DNA from: Myxococcus stipitatus
GTDB lineage: Bacteria > Myxococcota > Myxococcia > Myxococcales > Myxococcaceae
Direction: 5' to 3'
Length of the DNA: 64,000 nucleotides
NCBI RefSeq assembly: GCF_021412625.1
Contig: NZ_JAKCFI010000011.1
Location: 1 to 64,000 of the forward strand
Part shown: in pieces, positions 1-15,877 of the stretch
Position numbering within the stretch: position 1 is the stretch's first letter
Layout: the number at the start of each line of letters is the position of its first letter
Notes under the pieces: model-generated
What the model was told of the DNA's origin: nothing
Database searches by the model: none
What the model saw: only the letters and a program-made list of their open reading frames with translations
Translations under genes and position numbers: made by a program

Positions 1-128
1 CGGGCGACAACATCGCGATCGAGGTGGAGCTGATCACCCCGGTGGCGATGGAGAAGGAGCTGCGCTTCGCGGTTCGCGAGGGCGGCCGCACGGTGGGCGC
101 CGGCGTCGTGGCCGAGGTCATCGAGTAA
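1..128 (+). CDS. tuf: Elongation factor Tu, C-terminal fragment
   Basis: Partial: the window opens inside the gene and only the last 41 codons are present, read from base 3 to the TAA at 126-128. The residues match the end of EF-Tu domain 3, including ITPVAMEKELRFAVREGG and the typical ending VGAGVVAEVIE. EF-Tu brings aminoacyl-tRNA to the ribosome as a GTP complex. Its place just before rpmG, tRNA-Trp, secE and nusG is the usual bacterial order, which supports the call despite the short fragment. Confidence 0.95.
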   Translation, partial: GDNIAIEVELITPVAMEKELRFAVREGGRTVGAGVVAEVIE

Positions 129-133
129 TTCGC

Positions 134-165
134 CTGGCCGGCCTTCGGGCCGGCCGGCTTCAATT
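134..165 (+). terminator. Hairpin with UUCG loop after tuf
   Basis: A 10-bp G/C-rich stem (134-143 with 148-157, one G-T pair) closes a TTCG tetraloop six bases after the tuf stop codon. It is followed by CTTCAATTT. C(UUCG)G loops are very stable. The trailing T run is short, so this may be a partial terminator or a 3'-end stabiliser rather than a full stop before rpmG. Confidence 0.6.
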
Positions 166-229
166 TCCAGATGACGAGGGGAGGGCGCCTTCTGGTAGCC
201 TTCCCCTTGCGTGTCTGATGAGGTAGGCC

Positions 230-394
230 ATGGGCAAGGGTAATCGGTCCATCATTTCGCTCGAGTGCACGGTGTGCAAGGAGCGGAACTACACGACCAC
301 GAAGAACAAGAAGAAGAGCCAGGACAAGCTCGAGCTGAGCAAGTTCTGCTCGCGGTGCCGCAAGCACACGGACCACAAGGAAGGCAAGGTCTAG
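230..394 (+). CDS. rpmG: 50S ribosomal protein L33
   Basis: A 54-residue basic protein starting MGKGNRSIISLECTVCKERN. It has two CxxC pairs (CTVC and CSRC), so it is the zinc-binding form of L33, a late-assembling protein of the large subunit near the E site. The length is normal for the family. It lies between tuf and tRNA-Trp, the common order in bacteria. The ATG is chosen because the protein begins with the conserved N-terminus; the upstream AGGTAGG is a usable ribosome binding site. Confidence 0.97.
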   Translation: MGKGNRSIISLECTVCKERNYTTTKNKKKSQDKLELSKFCSRCRKHTDHKEGKV

Positions 395-418
395 GTCGGT
401 AGTTCTCGAGAAGTCTCT

Positions 419-494
419 AGGCCAGTAGCTCCAACGGTAGAGCAGCGGTCTCCAAATCCGCGTGTTGGGGGTTCGAATCCCTCCTGGCCTGCCA
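419..494 (+). tRNA. tRNA-Trp (CCA anticodon)
   Basis: A 76-nt cloverleaf. The acceptor strand AGGCCAG (419-425) pairs with CTGGCCT (484-490), then discriminator G and an encoded CCA end (492-494). The D arm is GCTC/GAGC. The anticodon loop CTCCAAA places CCA at 452-454, which reads UGG. The T arm contains TTCGAAT. The anticodon stem has one U-U mismatch next to the loop. A tryptophan tRNA between rpmG and secE is a conserved arrangement in many bacteria. Confidence 0.97.
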
Positions 495-513
495 AGTCTC
501 AGTGGGAGCGGGG

Positions 514-546
514 CCCCCGGTACCTGGAGGTACCGGGGGTTCCTGT
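514..546 (+). terminator. Strong hairpin after tRNA-Trp
   Basis: A perfect 11-bp stem, CCCCCGGTACC (514-524) against GGTACCGGGGG (529-539), closes a TGGA loop. TTCCTGT follows. It lies 20 bases after the tRNA 3' end and 50 bases before secE, so it probably ends the tuf-rpmG-tRNA transcript or acts as an attenuator ahead of secE-nusG. The T tract is weak, so read-through is possible. Confidence 0.65.
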
Positions 547-595
547 GTTTCCCGCGTCGATAGTTTTCCGCATTCGCAGTACCTCGTGAGGCACC

Positions 596-1039
596 ATGGC
601 GACGGCATCAGAGGCCAGCCAGCAGGCTAACCGCTCGGCGATGGATCCGAAGCGGCTCGTGGTCATCTTCTACCTCCTCGCCGGCATCATCCTGGCGCTC
701 TTCCTGGAGCGCGTCTCGGGGATGCTCTGGGCGAGCTTCGGGTGGCCCGACTCGGTCCTCATCGAGGGCCTGGACTGGAAGGTCTCCACCCTGGTCGGCT
801 ACGTGCTGGCGGTGGGGCTCGCGCTGGTGGGCTACTTCCACCCCAAGACGCACGCGCTCTCCATGGAGGTCGCGGGCGAGCTGATGAAGGTCACCTGGCC
901 GACCTGGGGTGAGACCCGGGCCTCGACGGTGGCCGTGGTCGTCGCCTCGCTGGTGGCCGCGGTGCTGCTCTTCTGCATCGACTCCGTCGCCTACAACCTG
1001 ATGGTGGAGTGGCTGCCGGCCTTGTGGGGGAAGCTGTAA
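596..1039 (+). CDS. secE: Preprotein translocase subunit SecE
   Basis: SecE holds SecY together in the inner-membrane SecYEG channel. The protein has 147 residues, longer than the minimal one-helix form. Two N-terminal membrane segments (about residues 21-37 and 62-80) precede the conserved amphipathic motif ELMKVTWPTWGETRAST (about 95-112) and the final membrane helix (about 112-135). The motif KVTWPTWGE is diagnostic. The stop codon overlaps the nusG start by one base (TAATG), so translation is probably coupled. Confidence 0.96.
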   Translation: MATASEASQQANRSAMDPKRLVVIFYLLAGIILALFLERVSGMLWASFGWPDSVLIEGLDWKVSTLVGYVLAVGLALVGYFHPKTHALSMEVAGELMKVTWPTWGETRASTVAVVVASLVAAVLLFCIDSVAYNLMVEWLPALWGKL

Positions 1040-1581
1040 TGGCGATGAAATGGTACGTGGTCCACACCTACTCGAACTTCGAGAACCAGGCGAAGAAGAG
1101 CCTGGAGGAGAAGGTGCGCCTCGAGGGGCTCCAGGACCAGTTCGGTGAGATCCTCATCCCCATGGAGCAGGTCGTGGAGATGGTGAAGGGGGAGAAGAAG
1201 ACCTCTCGCCGCAAGTTCTTCCCCGGCTACATTTTCGTGCAGATGGAGCTGAACGACCGGACGCTCCACCTGGTGAAGAACACGCCGAAGATCACCGGCT
1301 TCCCTGGCACGGCGCAGAACCAGAACCCGCTGCCCATCTCCGACCAGGAGGTGGCGCGCCTGACGTCGCAGATCTCCGAGGGCACGCTCAAGCCGAAGCC
1401 CAAGGTGCAGTTCGACGAGGGCGACACGGTGCGCGTCATCGACGGGCCCTTCGCCAACTTCAACGGCACGGTGGAGGAGGTCAACGCGGAGAAGGGTCGC
1501 GTGAAGGTGCTGGTCAGCATCTTCGGTCGCGCGACCCCCGTGGAGCTCGACTTCATGCAGGTCGAGAAGACCACCGGCTAG
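1039..1581 (+). CDS. nusG: Transcription termination/antitermination factor NusG
   Basis: A 180-residue NusG. The N-terminal NGN domain starts MAMKWYVVHTYSNFENQ and contains FFPGYIFVQM, the region that contacts the RNA polymerase clamp. The C-terminal KOW domain (about 127-180) has VRVIDGPFANFNGTVEEVN and binds Rho or ribosomal protein S10. The ATG at 1039 overlaps the secE stop and has GGGGGAAG a few bases upstream, so it is preferred over in-frame codons on either side. Confidence 0.97.
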   Translation: MAMKWYVVHTYSNFENQAKKSLEEKVRLEGLQDQFGEILIPMEQVVEMVKGEKKTSRRKFFPGYIFVQMELNDRTLHLVKNTPKITGFPGTAQNQNPLPISDQEVARLTSQISEGTLKPKPKVQFDEGDTVRVIDGPFANFNGTVEEVNAEKGRVKVLVSIFGRATPVELDFMQVEKTTG

Positions 1582-1718
1582 TTTTTCGCGGGCGGCTCGG
1601 GTAGAGCGCGTCCGCTCCAGTCTCCGTGCCCCTCCTGGGGGCGCGGTCCCATGGGTGGGAGGGCCTCCCCGTCTGGAGGCCCGGTAGGACCACCCCCTCG
1701 AAAGGCAGTTGTCAGCCG
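1582..1718 (+). promoter_or_regulatory. rplK leader with a perfect hairpin
   Basis: The gap between nusG and rplK is 137 bases, unlike the tight secE-nusG junction. GGGCCTCC (1661-1668) pairs perfectly with GGAGGCCC (1675-1682) around a six-base loop. In many bacteria ribosomal protein L1 represses its own rplK-rplA mRNA by binding a leader that mimics its rRNA site. Whether this hairpin is that site is an inference; I could not align it to a known L1 target. No clear promoter is visible. Confidence 0.4.
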
Positions 1719-2165
1719 ATGAAGAAGGTCACAGGACAGGTCAAGCTGCAGATTCCCGCCGGCAAGGCGAATCCCGCTCCGCCGATCGGCCCCGCGCTCG
1801 GTCAGCAGGGCGTGAACATCATGGAGTTCTGCAAGCAGTTCAACGCGAAGACGCAGGCGGAGGCCAAGGAAGGCCTGATCATCCCGGTGATCATCACCGT
1901 GTATCAGGACCGCTCCTTCACCTTCATCCTCAAGACGCCTCCGGCGGCCATCCTCATCAAGAAGGCCGCGGGTCTGCACACCGAGAAGAAGAAGGGCTCG
2001 GGCGCGAAGAAGCCTGGCAAGGAGAAGGTGGGGCAGATCACCCGGAAGCAGCTCGAGGAGATCGCCAAGAAGAAGATCCAGGACACCACCGCTGCGTCGC
2101 TCGAGGCCTGCATGAACACCATTGCTGGCACCGCGCGCTCCATGGGCATCGACGTCGTCGGCTAG
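1719..2165 (+). CDS. rplK: 50S ribosomal protein L11
   Basis: A 148-residue L11, starting MKKVTGQVKLQIPAGKANPA. The N-terminal domain has the conserved PPIGPALGQQGVNIMEFCK. The C-terminal RNA-binding domain ends with TAASLEACMNTIAGTARSMG. L11 forms the base of the stalk and, with 23S rRNA, the GTPase-associated centre; it is also needed for RelA activation. The ATG at 1719 follows the family start, so upstream in-frame codons are rejected. rplA follows 31 bases later in the same operon. Confidence 0.97.
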   Translation: MKKVTGQVKLQIPAGKANPAPPIGPALGQQGVNIMEFCKQFNAKTQAEAKEGLIIPVIITVYQDRSFTFILKTPPAAILIKKAAGLHTEKKKGSGAKKPGKEKVGQITRKQLEEIAKKKIQDTTAASLEACMNTIAGTARSMGIDVVG

Positions 2166-2196
2166 GCCGCCCCACTCACGGACGAGGAATTCTGTC

Positions 2197-2910
2197 ATGG
2201 CTCAGAATGGGAAGAAGTTCCGCGCGGCCGCCGCCCTGGTTGACCGCGAGAAGCGCTACAGCATCGCCGAGGGTTTCGCGCTGCTGAAGAAGACGGTGGA
2301 GGCCCGCGCCTCCAAGTACGACCAGACGGTGGACGTCGCCATCAACCTGGGCGTGGACCCGAAGCACGCGGACCAGATGGTCCGTGGCGCCGTGGTCCTC
2401 CCCAACGGCACGGGCGCCACGGTTCGCGTGGCGGTGTTCGCCAAGGGCGAGCGCGCCACGGAGGCCGGCAACGCGGGCGCGGACGTGGTCGGCGCCGAGG
2501 ACCTCCAGAAGCGCATCGAGGAGGGCTTCCTCGACTTCGACACCGTCATCGCCACCCCGGACATGATGGGTATCGTCGGTCGCCTCGGTAAGGTGCTCGG
2601 TCCTCGTGGCCTCATGCCGAACCCGAAGGTCGGCACGGTGACCATGGACGTGGCCAAGGCCATCCGCGAGGCGAAGGGCGGTAAGGTCGACTTCCGCGCG
2701 GAGAAGGCCGGCATCGTCCACGCGAAGATGGGCAAGGCCTCCTTCTCGGCGGACAAGCTCGAGGGCAACTTCAACGCGCTGGTGGACCTGGTGATGAAGC
2801 TCAAGCCGGCCACCGCCAAGGGCGTCTATCTGAAGGGCATCGCCATCTCCACGACGATGGGCCCTGGCATCAAGATCGACACCCAGGAAATCCTGAACCG
2901 CCACCGCTAG
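2197..2910 (+). CDS. rplA: 50S ribosomal protein L1
   Basis: A 237-residue L1, the protein of the mobile L1 stalk at the ribosomal E site and the usual autoregulator of the rplKA operon. It starts MAQNGKKFRAAAALVDREK and contains the signature LGPRGLMPNPKVGTVT in the second domain. Length is normal. The ATG at 2197 has GACGAGGAA upstream. The gene ends about 100 bases before a strong terminator hairpin. Confidence 0.97.
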   Translation: MAQNGKKFRAAAALVDREKRYSIAEGFALLKKTVEARASKYDQTVDVAINLGVDPKHADQMVRGAVVLPNGTGATVRVAVFAKGERATEAGNAGADVVGAEDLQKRIEEGFLDFDTVIATPDMMGIVGRLGKVLGPRGLMPNPKVGTVTMDVAKAIREAKGGKVDFRAEKAGIVHAKMGKASFSADKLEGNFNALVDLVMKLKPATAKGVYLKGIAISTTMGPGIKIDTQEILNRHR

Positions 2911-3011
2911 GCGGCTCTTCAAGACGGGCAATGTTCCTGCCCCCGACGTCAGGGGAGTCAGGGGTGTTGCCCGTCTGACGTCTCAGGTTCGAAAGTTCTG
3001 GATCTTTGCCG

Positions 3012-3039
3012 AAGCCGGGGGTATAGGCCCCCGGCTTTT
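3012..3039 (+). terminator. Terminator of the rplK-rplA unit
   Basis: AAGCCGGGGG (3012-3021) pairs with CCCCCGGCTT (3028-3037) around a six-base loop, and the stem runs straight into TTTT. This is a textbook intrinsic terminator. It separates rplKA from rplJL, so the latter should have its own promoter between here and 3304. Confidence 0.8.
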
Positions 3040-3303
3040 GCAATTGGGGCGCCACGTCGTGAGACGGTGCGTCCCGACCTGGTTCATGACAGCAGGGACC
3101 CGGTTCAGAGGAGAAGTGCCCCGTTGGCAACCGGACAACCGGTCGGGTCACCGCTTCCTCTCTCCGGGTTCAAACGGCCGCAAGGCCAGCCCTGCCGAGA
3201 CTGGAGGTGCGGTGTGGTACCTCTCGGAGGTTCCTCTCGCTCTGCCACTTTGGCCCAGGCATCACGCCCGCTGGAAGGCGGGCCAGTAAGGAGGTGAGTC
3301 AAA
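3040..3303 (+). promoter_or_regulatory. rplJ leader region, probable L10 feedback site
   Basis: This 264-base stretch follows the rplA terminator and has no credible gene. It must carry the rplJL promoter and a long leader. Long structured leaders before rplJ are common because the L10-L7/L12 complex binds them and represses translation. The part from about 3150 to 3290 is rich in short complementary G/C segments and ends with a full AAGGAGGTGA ribosome binding site (3288-3297). I could not identify the -35/-10 or prove the L10-binding fold. Confidence 0.5.
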
Positions 3304-3825
3304 GTGCTGAAGAGCGAGAAGGAAGAGATGATCAAGGAGCTCCACGAGAAGTTCTCGCGGACCAAGTCGGCCATCGTCGCCGAGTTCTCCAAGGTGGACG
3401 TGGAGACGGTGACGAAGCTGCGCAAGAAGTTCCGCGAGGGCGGCGTCGAGTACAAGGTCATCAAGAACACGCTGGCGCGCCGTGCGGCGCAGGGCACGGA
3501 CGTCGCGGTCATCGCCGAGGACTTCACGGGTCCCGTGGCGCTGTGCATCAGCTACGGCGATGTGGTGGCTCCCGCCAAGATCCTGACCGAGTTCGCGAAG
3601 GACCTCGAGGACAAGATCAAGATCCGCACCGCGGTGGTCGACGGCCGCAAGGTCGGCGCCAACGAGGTGAAGCAGCTGGCGAAGCTGCCCGGTCTCAACG
3701 AGCTCCGCGGTCAGCTGCTGGGGATGCTCAACCAGCCGGCCAGCAAGCTGGTTCGGACCATCGCGGCTCCGGGTTCGCAGCTCGCGCGGGTTGTCCAGGC
3801 TCACGCGGACAAGGCGCAGGGGTAG
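3304..3825 (+). CDS. rplJ: 50S ribosomal protein L10
   Basis: A 173-residue L10, the stalk protein that anchors L7/L12 dimers. The N-terminal rRNA-binding part contains SKVDVETVTKLRKKFREGGVEYKVIKNTLARRA. The C-terminal helix that binds L7/L12 is at the end (about 140-173). The start is GTG at 3304, six bases after a near-perfect AAGGAGGTGA. The unusual start codon fits a gene controlled at translation initiation by its own product. Confidence 0.96.
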   Translation: MLKSEKEEMIKELHEKFSRTKSAIVAEFSKVDVETVTKLRKKFREGGVEYKVIKNTLARRAAQGTDVAVIAEDFTGPVALCISYGDVVAPAKILTEFAKDLEDKIKIRTAVVDGRKVGANEVKQLAKLPGLNELRGQLLGMLNQPASKLVRTIAAPGSQLARVVQAHADKAQG

Positions 3826-3927
3826 TTTTCCTCATCTGTCCGAGAAGTTTTTCTACACCAACCTCTACGGCCGCACCTCCCCACTGGGGAAGTAGGCCGT
3901 TAGTCAATACCAGAAGGACACAGTTCC

Positions 3928-4302
3928 ATGGCTGACCTGAATGCAATCGTTGAGCAGCTCTCCGGCCTGACCATCATCGAGGCCGCGAACCTCGTGAAGG
4001 CGCTGGAGGAGAAGTGGGGCGTCTCCGCGGCCGCCGTCGCCGTCGCCGCGGGCCCCGCCACCGCCGCCGCCGCCGCTCCCGCCGAGGAGAAGACGGAGTT
4101 CACGGTGGTGCTGTCGAACGCCGGCGCCAACAAGATCAACGTCATCAAGGAGATCCGCGCGATCACCGGCCTGGGCCTGAAGGAGGCCAAGGACCTGGTC
4201 GAGGGCGCTCCCAAGACGGTCAAGGAGGGCGTCAACAAGGACGACGCCAAGAAGATCAAGGACCAGCTGGTTGCCGCTGGCGCCACCGTCGACATCAAGT
4301 AG
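3928..4302 (+). CDS. rplL: 50S ribosomal protein L7/L12
   Basis: A 124-residue L7/L12. The N-terminal dimerisation helices start MADLNAIVEQLSGLTIIEA. An Ala/Pro-rich hinge (about 35-52) follows. The C-terminal factor-binding domain contains the conserved INVIKEIRAITGLGLKEAKDLVEGAP. L7/L12 recruits and activates translational GTPases. It lies 102 bases after rplJ; AGAAGGA serves as its ribosome binding site. Confidence 0.97.
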   Translation: MADLNAIVEQLSGLTIIEAANLVKALEEKWGVSAAAVAVAAGPATAAAAAPAEEKTEFTVVLSNAGANKINVIKEIRAITGLGLKEAKDLVEGAPKTVKEGVNKDDAKKIKDQLVAAGATVDIK

Positions 4303-4363
4303 TTTCCACAGGGGCTGCTTGTTTTCCGGGAATTCCCAGGCAGCCTCCTGACCGGATGAGCAG

Positions 4364-4396
4364 GCCGGCGCTCCCAGCGAGGGGGCTGCCGGCTTT
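4364..4396 (+). terminator. Hairpin between rplL and rpoB, probable attenuator
   Basis: GCCGGC (4364-4369) pairs with GCCGGC (4388-4393), continued inward by a bulged six-pair stem around AGCGA, and TTT follows. In Escherichia coli a partial terminator at the same place lowers rpoBC transcription relative to rplJL. Its position and the short T run make attenuation more likely than complete termination, but this is inferred. Confidence 0.55.
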
Positions 4397-4480
4397 GCCC
4401 ATTTGACAGTTGCAAATTTCCCGGCGCCGCCGCGCGTTACTGAAGTTTGCCCCGCCCGAGCAGCCGTCCCCGGAGCCAGA

Positions 4481-8710
<4,230 letters not shown>

Positions 8711-8746
8711 GAAGAGAGCCGGTGCGCCCGCCTGACCGGCCGCCCG

Positions 8747-8823
8747 CCACCCTCCGAGAGGGTGGGCGCGGCCGGGTCCGGGGCGGGGGCCCGAATCATC
8801 TGGCGTCCCCCACGGGGGACGCC
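8747..8823 (+). promoter_or_regulatory. Two hairpins in the rpoB-rpoC gap
   Basis: The 134-base gap holds two strong inverted repeats. CCACCCTC (8747-8754) pairs with GAGGGTGG (8758-8765). GGCGTCCCC (8802-8810) pairs with GGGGACGCC (8815-8823). Neither is followed by a T tract, so they are unlikely terminators. They could be RNA-processing or stability elements. The rpoC ribosome binding site lies just after the second stem. Confidence 0.5.
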
Positions 8824-8844
8824 TCACGAGATTTCGGAGGCAAC

Positions 8845-13056
<4,212 letters not shown>

Positions 13057-13097
13057 TCGTCCCCTGGCCGCCTGACCGGCGTGCCCCCTGAAGTCCG

Positions 13098-13136
13098 CCG
13101 CCGTCCCGGTGTCCTACCGGGGCGGCGGTCGTGTTT
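13098..13136 (+). terminator. Terminator of the rpoBC operon
   Basis: A 13-bp stem (13098-13110 with 13116-13128, one G-T pair) around the loop GTCCT lies about 40 bases after the rpoC stop. TCGTGTTTCC follows. It is the only strong hairpin before the next gene and fits an intrinsic terminator. Confidence 0.75.
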
Positions 13137-13174
13137 CCGGCCCCCCTCAAACCCGGCATTCCAGGCTGCTCGCC

Positions 13175-13203
13175 TTGACGTCGATGGCGCGCTGCGTTAA
13201 TTT
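13175..13203 (+). promoter_or_regulatory. Candidate vegetative promoter
   Basis: TTGACG (13175-13180) and TAATTT (13198-13203) are separated by 17 bases. The -35 matches five of six consensus bases; the -10 is a weaker match. The site sits between the rpoC terminator and the coiled-coil gene at 13273, in a locally A/T-rich patch, and would drive that gene. Confidence 0.45.
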
Positions 13204-13272
13204 TTGGGCGTCGACGTTTTGACTCACTGAGCAGCGGCCCGGCACTGCCGGGCGAAAAGGGGAGGAAGACAC

Positions 13273-13755
13273 ATGGCCACGACGAAGCACGAGACGACGA
13301 AGCAGGACGCGACCGCGGCGAGCGCGGAGGCGGTGAAGAGCAGCCTGTCGAACGTGGAGGGTTTCCTGAAGGCCCAACTGGCCCAGGCGCAGAAGCGCAT
13401 CGAGGAGCTGGAGGGCGAGGCCGGCAAGGTGGTGAAGGCGCTGGACGCCCGCCGCCTGGAGGCCACGAAGGAGGCCCAGGCGCTCTGGGCGAAGCTGCAG
13501 GCGGGTGAGCTGCTGGCGGACCCGCGCGTCAAGGAGCTGGGCACGAAGGTGAACGCGGCCAGCACCGAGCTGCGCAAGCGCCTGGACGTGCTGCAGACGA
13601 AGGTCGTCGAGGCGGTGGGCGTCGCCAGCCAGTCGCAGCTGCAGGAGCTGAACAAGGAGCTGTCGAAGCTGTCGCGCAAGGTGGACGCGCTGCTCAAGCC
13701 CATCCGCCGCAACGGCGCCGCCAAGCCGGGCTCCGCGTCCGAGCCCCGCGCCTGA
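13273..13755 (+). CDS. Phasin-like coiled-coil protein
   Basis: A 160-residue, Ala/Lys/Glu-rich, almost wholly helical protein with no signal peptide or membrane segment. Its C-terminal third, VGVASQSQLQELNKELSKLS followed by RKVDALL, resembles the polyhydroxyalkanoate-granule phasin pattern (a short turn, then a leucine-spaced helix). The same pattern ends the protein encoded at 13923, so the two may be diverged paralogues. Phasins coat storage granules; no polyhydroxyalkanoate synthase gene is in the window, so that role is untested. The ATG follows GGGGAGGAAG. It has its own likely promoter and terminator. Confidence 0.65.
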   Translation: MATTKHETTKQDATAASAEAVKSSLSNVEGFLKAQLAQAQKRIEELEGEAGKVVKALDARRLEATKEAQALWAKLQAGELLADPRVKELGTKVNAASTELRKRLDVLQTKVVEAVGVASQSQLQELNKELSKLSRKVDALLKPIRRNGAAKPGSASEPRA

Positions 13756-13779
13756 ATCGCCACGTGGTTGACGGATGGT

Positions 13780-13835
13780 GTCTCCCGCCTGTCGCCCGGA
13801 GTGGAGTGGGTGACGGGTGGGAGACGCGTTGTCGT
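13780..13835 (+). terminator. Long hairpin after the phasin-like gene
   Basis: Arms 13780-13793 and 13812-13825 form a 14-bp stem in RNA with two G-U pairs around an 18-base loop. It starts 25 bases after the stop codon and is followed by the T-rich GCGTTGTCGTTT. It is a reasonable intrinsic terminator, which would make the gene at 13273 monocistronic. Confidence 0.55.
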
Positions 13836-13922
13836 TTCCTTCACCCCAGGGGTGTGATTACGTGGCAGGTCCATTGAACGTTTTGGACCTGCCTGCCTGG
13901 TCCCCCCTCTTGGAGAGATGCT

Positions 13923-14273
13923 GTGGACAACAAGGCCGAGGCCCCCCGAGAGAAGAACCCGGTTGCGGAGACGTTCGAGCGCGTCTGGAGTCAGGCGCTG
14001 CTGGCGGTGAACACGGCGGAGGAGGAAGCCTCCCGCGCCGTGCAGCGGGTGGCGGCGGTGGCGGGATGGAGCCAGGAAGAGGTGAAACGTCAGGCCCAGG
14101 CGTTCTCTGATCGCCTCGCGGGGCACCGCAAGGACCTGGAGCACAACGTGGAGGACCGTGTGCGCACCGCCCTGTCCCGGCTGAAGCTGCCGCGCCGTGA
14201 GGAGTTGCAGGCGTTCGGCTCGCGGTTGGAGCGCCTGGCCGAGCGCATCCAGGCCCTGGAGCAACGCAAGTGA
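13923..14273 (+). CDS. Phasin-family protein
   Basis: A 116-residue helical protein. Its ending, ALSRLKLPRREELQAFGSRL then ERLAERIQALEQ, fits the PhaF/PhaI-type phasin signature: a conserved turn with Pro-Arg-Glu-Glu, then a leucine heptad. The upstream part (about 18-70) is an amphipathic helix. The start is GTG at 13923 with GGAGAG upstream. Its TGA overlaps the GTG start of the transglycosylase gene (GTGA), so the two are translated together. A granule or membrane-associated role is inferred. Confidence 0.6.
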   Translation: MDNKAEAPREKNPVAETFERVWSQALLAVNTAEEEASRAVQRVAAVAGWSQEEVKRQAQAFSDRLAGHRKDLEHNVEDRVRTALSRLKLPRREELQAFGSRLERLAERIQALEQRK

Positions 14274-15013
14274 CGTCTCCCGCCCCCACGGGCGGGAGGT
14301 CTTTCGGTACTCGCTTCTTCGACGCACTCCACGCCTTCAGCTCTGGTTGTTCCCGGCTCCCGCTCCTGGCGGGGATGGCGCTCGTCGTTTCCGCGCGACT
14401 GGTGCCCATCCTCGCGGAGAGGCCCGTCCAGCCCATGGTCCCCGGGCAGATGGCCGCGGAGAGCACGTCGCCGGAGGCGTCCCTCATCGACACCGTGCTG
14501 TCGCGCCGGGCGCCGGACCTGGGCCTGACGCTGCGGCGCCAGCTGGGGATGGCCATCGCCGAGGAGGCTCGCAGCGCGGGGTATGATCCGCTGCTCGTGC
14601 TGGCCCTCATCGACGTGGAGTCCGACTTCGCGGAGGAGGCCATCTCGGAGAAGGGCGCCCGGGGGCTGATGCAGATCAAGCCCAGCACGCTCCACTTCCT
14701 GGCGGAGAAGGAGGGGCTGCGGCTGTCCCGGGAGGAAGTGACGGCGGATACCGCCCTGTGCGTCCGGCTGGGCATCCGCTACCTGCGGTCGCTGCAGGAC
14801 CGCTTCGGGGGCGACCTGGAGCTGGCGCTCATGGCGTACAACGCCGGGCCCACCCGCATCCGCAACGCGATGAAGCAGGGCGAGCTGGAGCGCTTCCGGC
14901 GCTACCCACGCGCCGTGCGCCGCGACTTCCGCCGCTTCCGCGAGGGCCACGGCCTGGGCGGCGACTGGACCTGGGCCCAGCGCGAGGGCGCCGAGCCCGT
15001 CCCCGCACCCTGA
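14270..15013 (+). CDS. Lytic transglycosylase (SLT domain)
   Basis: A 247-residue SLT-family muramidase that would cleave the MurNAc-GlcNAc bond of peptidoglycan. A hydrophobic N-terminal segment (about 32-48, PLLAGMALVVSARLVPIL) should act as signal or membrane anchor. The catalytic domain (about 90-235) has the family motifs: ALIDVESDF with the catalytic Glu117, then GARGLMQIKPST, and ALMAYNAGPTRI. The start is GTG overlapping the stop of the phasin gene by four bases, which implies coupled translation. The pairing of a phasin with a cell-wall lyase is odd. Confidence 0.85.
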   Translation: MTSPAPTGGRSFGTRFFDALHAFSSGCSRLPLLAGMALVVSARLVPILAERPVQPMVPGQMAAESTSPEASLIDTVLSRRAPDLGLTLRRQLGMAIAEEARSAGYDPLLVLALIDVESDFAEEAISEKGARGLMQIKPSTLHFLAEKEGLRLSREEVTADTALCVRLGIRYLRSLQDRFGGDLELALMAYNAGPTRIRNAMKQGELERFRRYPRAVRRDFRRFREGHGLGGDWTWAQREGAEPVPAP

Positions 15014-15137
15014 CGCGCGCTTGAATGCCGGGCCTCCCAGGCCGCTCCAACCCGGTGCATGTGCGCCTTGTCCCGTCCCCCAGGGTGCGCTAAGCGTTGC
15101 AAGTGCCCGGGACTGTTGGAGATTCCGAGGAGTGACC

Positions 15138-15842
15138 ATGAATCGCCGGTGTTCTGCCGCGGCCGCCGTCGCCGCACTGATGGCCCTCAGCCCCCTGACG
15201 TCCCTGGCCGGGTCCGTCTACCTCAATGGTGTGTTGATCGACGGCGTCACCAACCAGAAGTTCGAGAAGGCCACCGTCCGCATCGACGAGTCCGGCAACA
15301 TCCACATCGAGGCGCCGGGCTACGCGGCCCGGGTGACCACGACGACCACGCCGCCGGCCACGACGCCCTCGCCGGCGTCGCCCGCCGCCGCGAACGGCTC
15401 GACGACGTCTCCCCAGGCCCCGCCGGCGCCCGTCCCGCAGGACGCCGCCCCGGCTCCCGCCGCGAAGCCGCCGGCGCCCGCGCGCATCACCCAACGCTAC
15501 TTCCTGGTGACGGAGCAGACGGTGCCGGGCATGGCGGAGTACGACATCGACGTGTACGTCAACTCCACCTGGCTGCGGAAGCTGCGCGGCAACGAGGACC
15601 AGGTCGTCGCCGACATCACCCGTCACCTGAAGCCGGGCGACAACGTGGTGACGCTGATGGCGAAGAAGACGTCCTCGGGGCCCCGGCGCAGTGATTCGCC
15701 CAAGCACGTGTTCCGGGTCATCATCGGCGAGGGCAACGAAGGGGGCGGCAACGTGATGATCGACAACCCCCTCATCCGCTTCCAGACGTCGGCGGCGGAG
15801 ACGCAGGACGCCACTCAGGAGTTCACCCTCACCACGCGCTGA
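15138..15842 (+). CDS. Secreted protein of unknown function
   Basis: A 234-residue protein with a signal peptide (about 1-24, ending SLAG). A short N-terminal segment, GSVYLNGVLIDGVTNQKFEK, leads into a Thr/Pro/Ala linker (about 70-115). A C-terminal domain (about 117-234) has regular beta-strand patterning, including RYFLVTEQTVPGMAEYDIDV. I do not recognise a family. The ATG at 15138 follows GAGGAG. It is the first gene of a tight co-directional run leading to the Tgl-like pilotin, so a periplasmic or surface role linked to pili is possible but unproven. Confidence 0.75.
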   Translation: MNRRCSAAAAVAALMALSPLTSLAGSVYLNGVLIDGVTNQKFEKATVRIDESGNIHIEAPGYAARVTTTTTPPATTPSPASPAAANGSTTSPQAPPAPVPQDAAPAPAAKPPAPARITQRYFLVTEQTVPGMAEYDIDVYVNSTWLRKLRGNEDQVVADITRHLKPGDNVVTLMAKKTSSGPRRSDSPKHVFRVIIGEGNEGGGNVMIDNPLIRFQTSAAETQDATQEFTLTTR

Positions 15843-15877
15843 GGCCGGGCGAGGGCAACGGGGAACGGAGAAACGTC

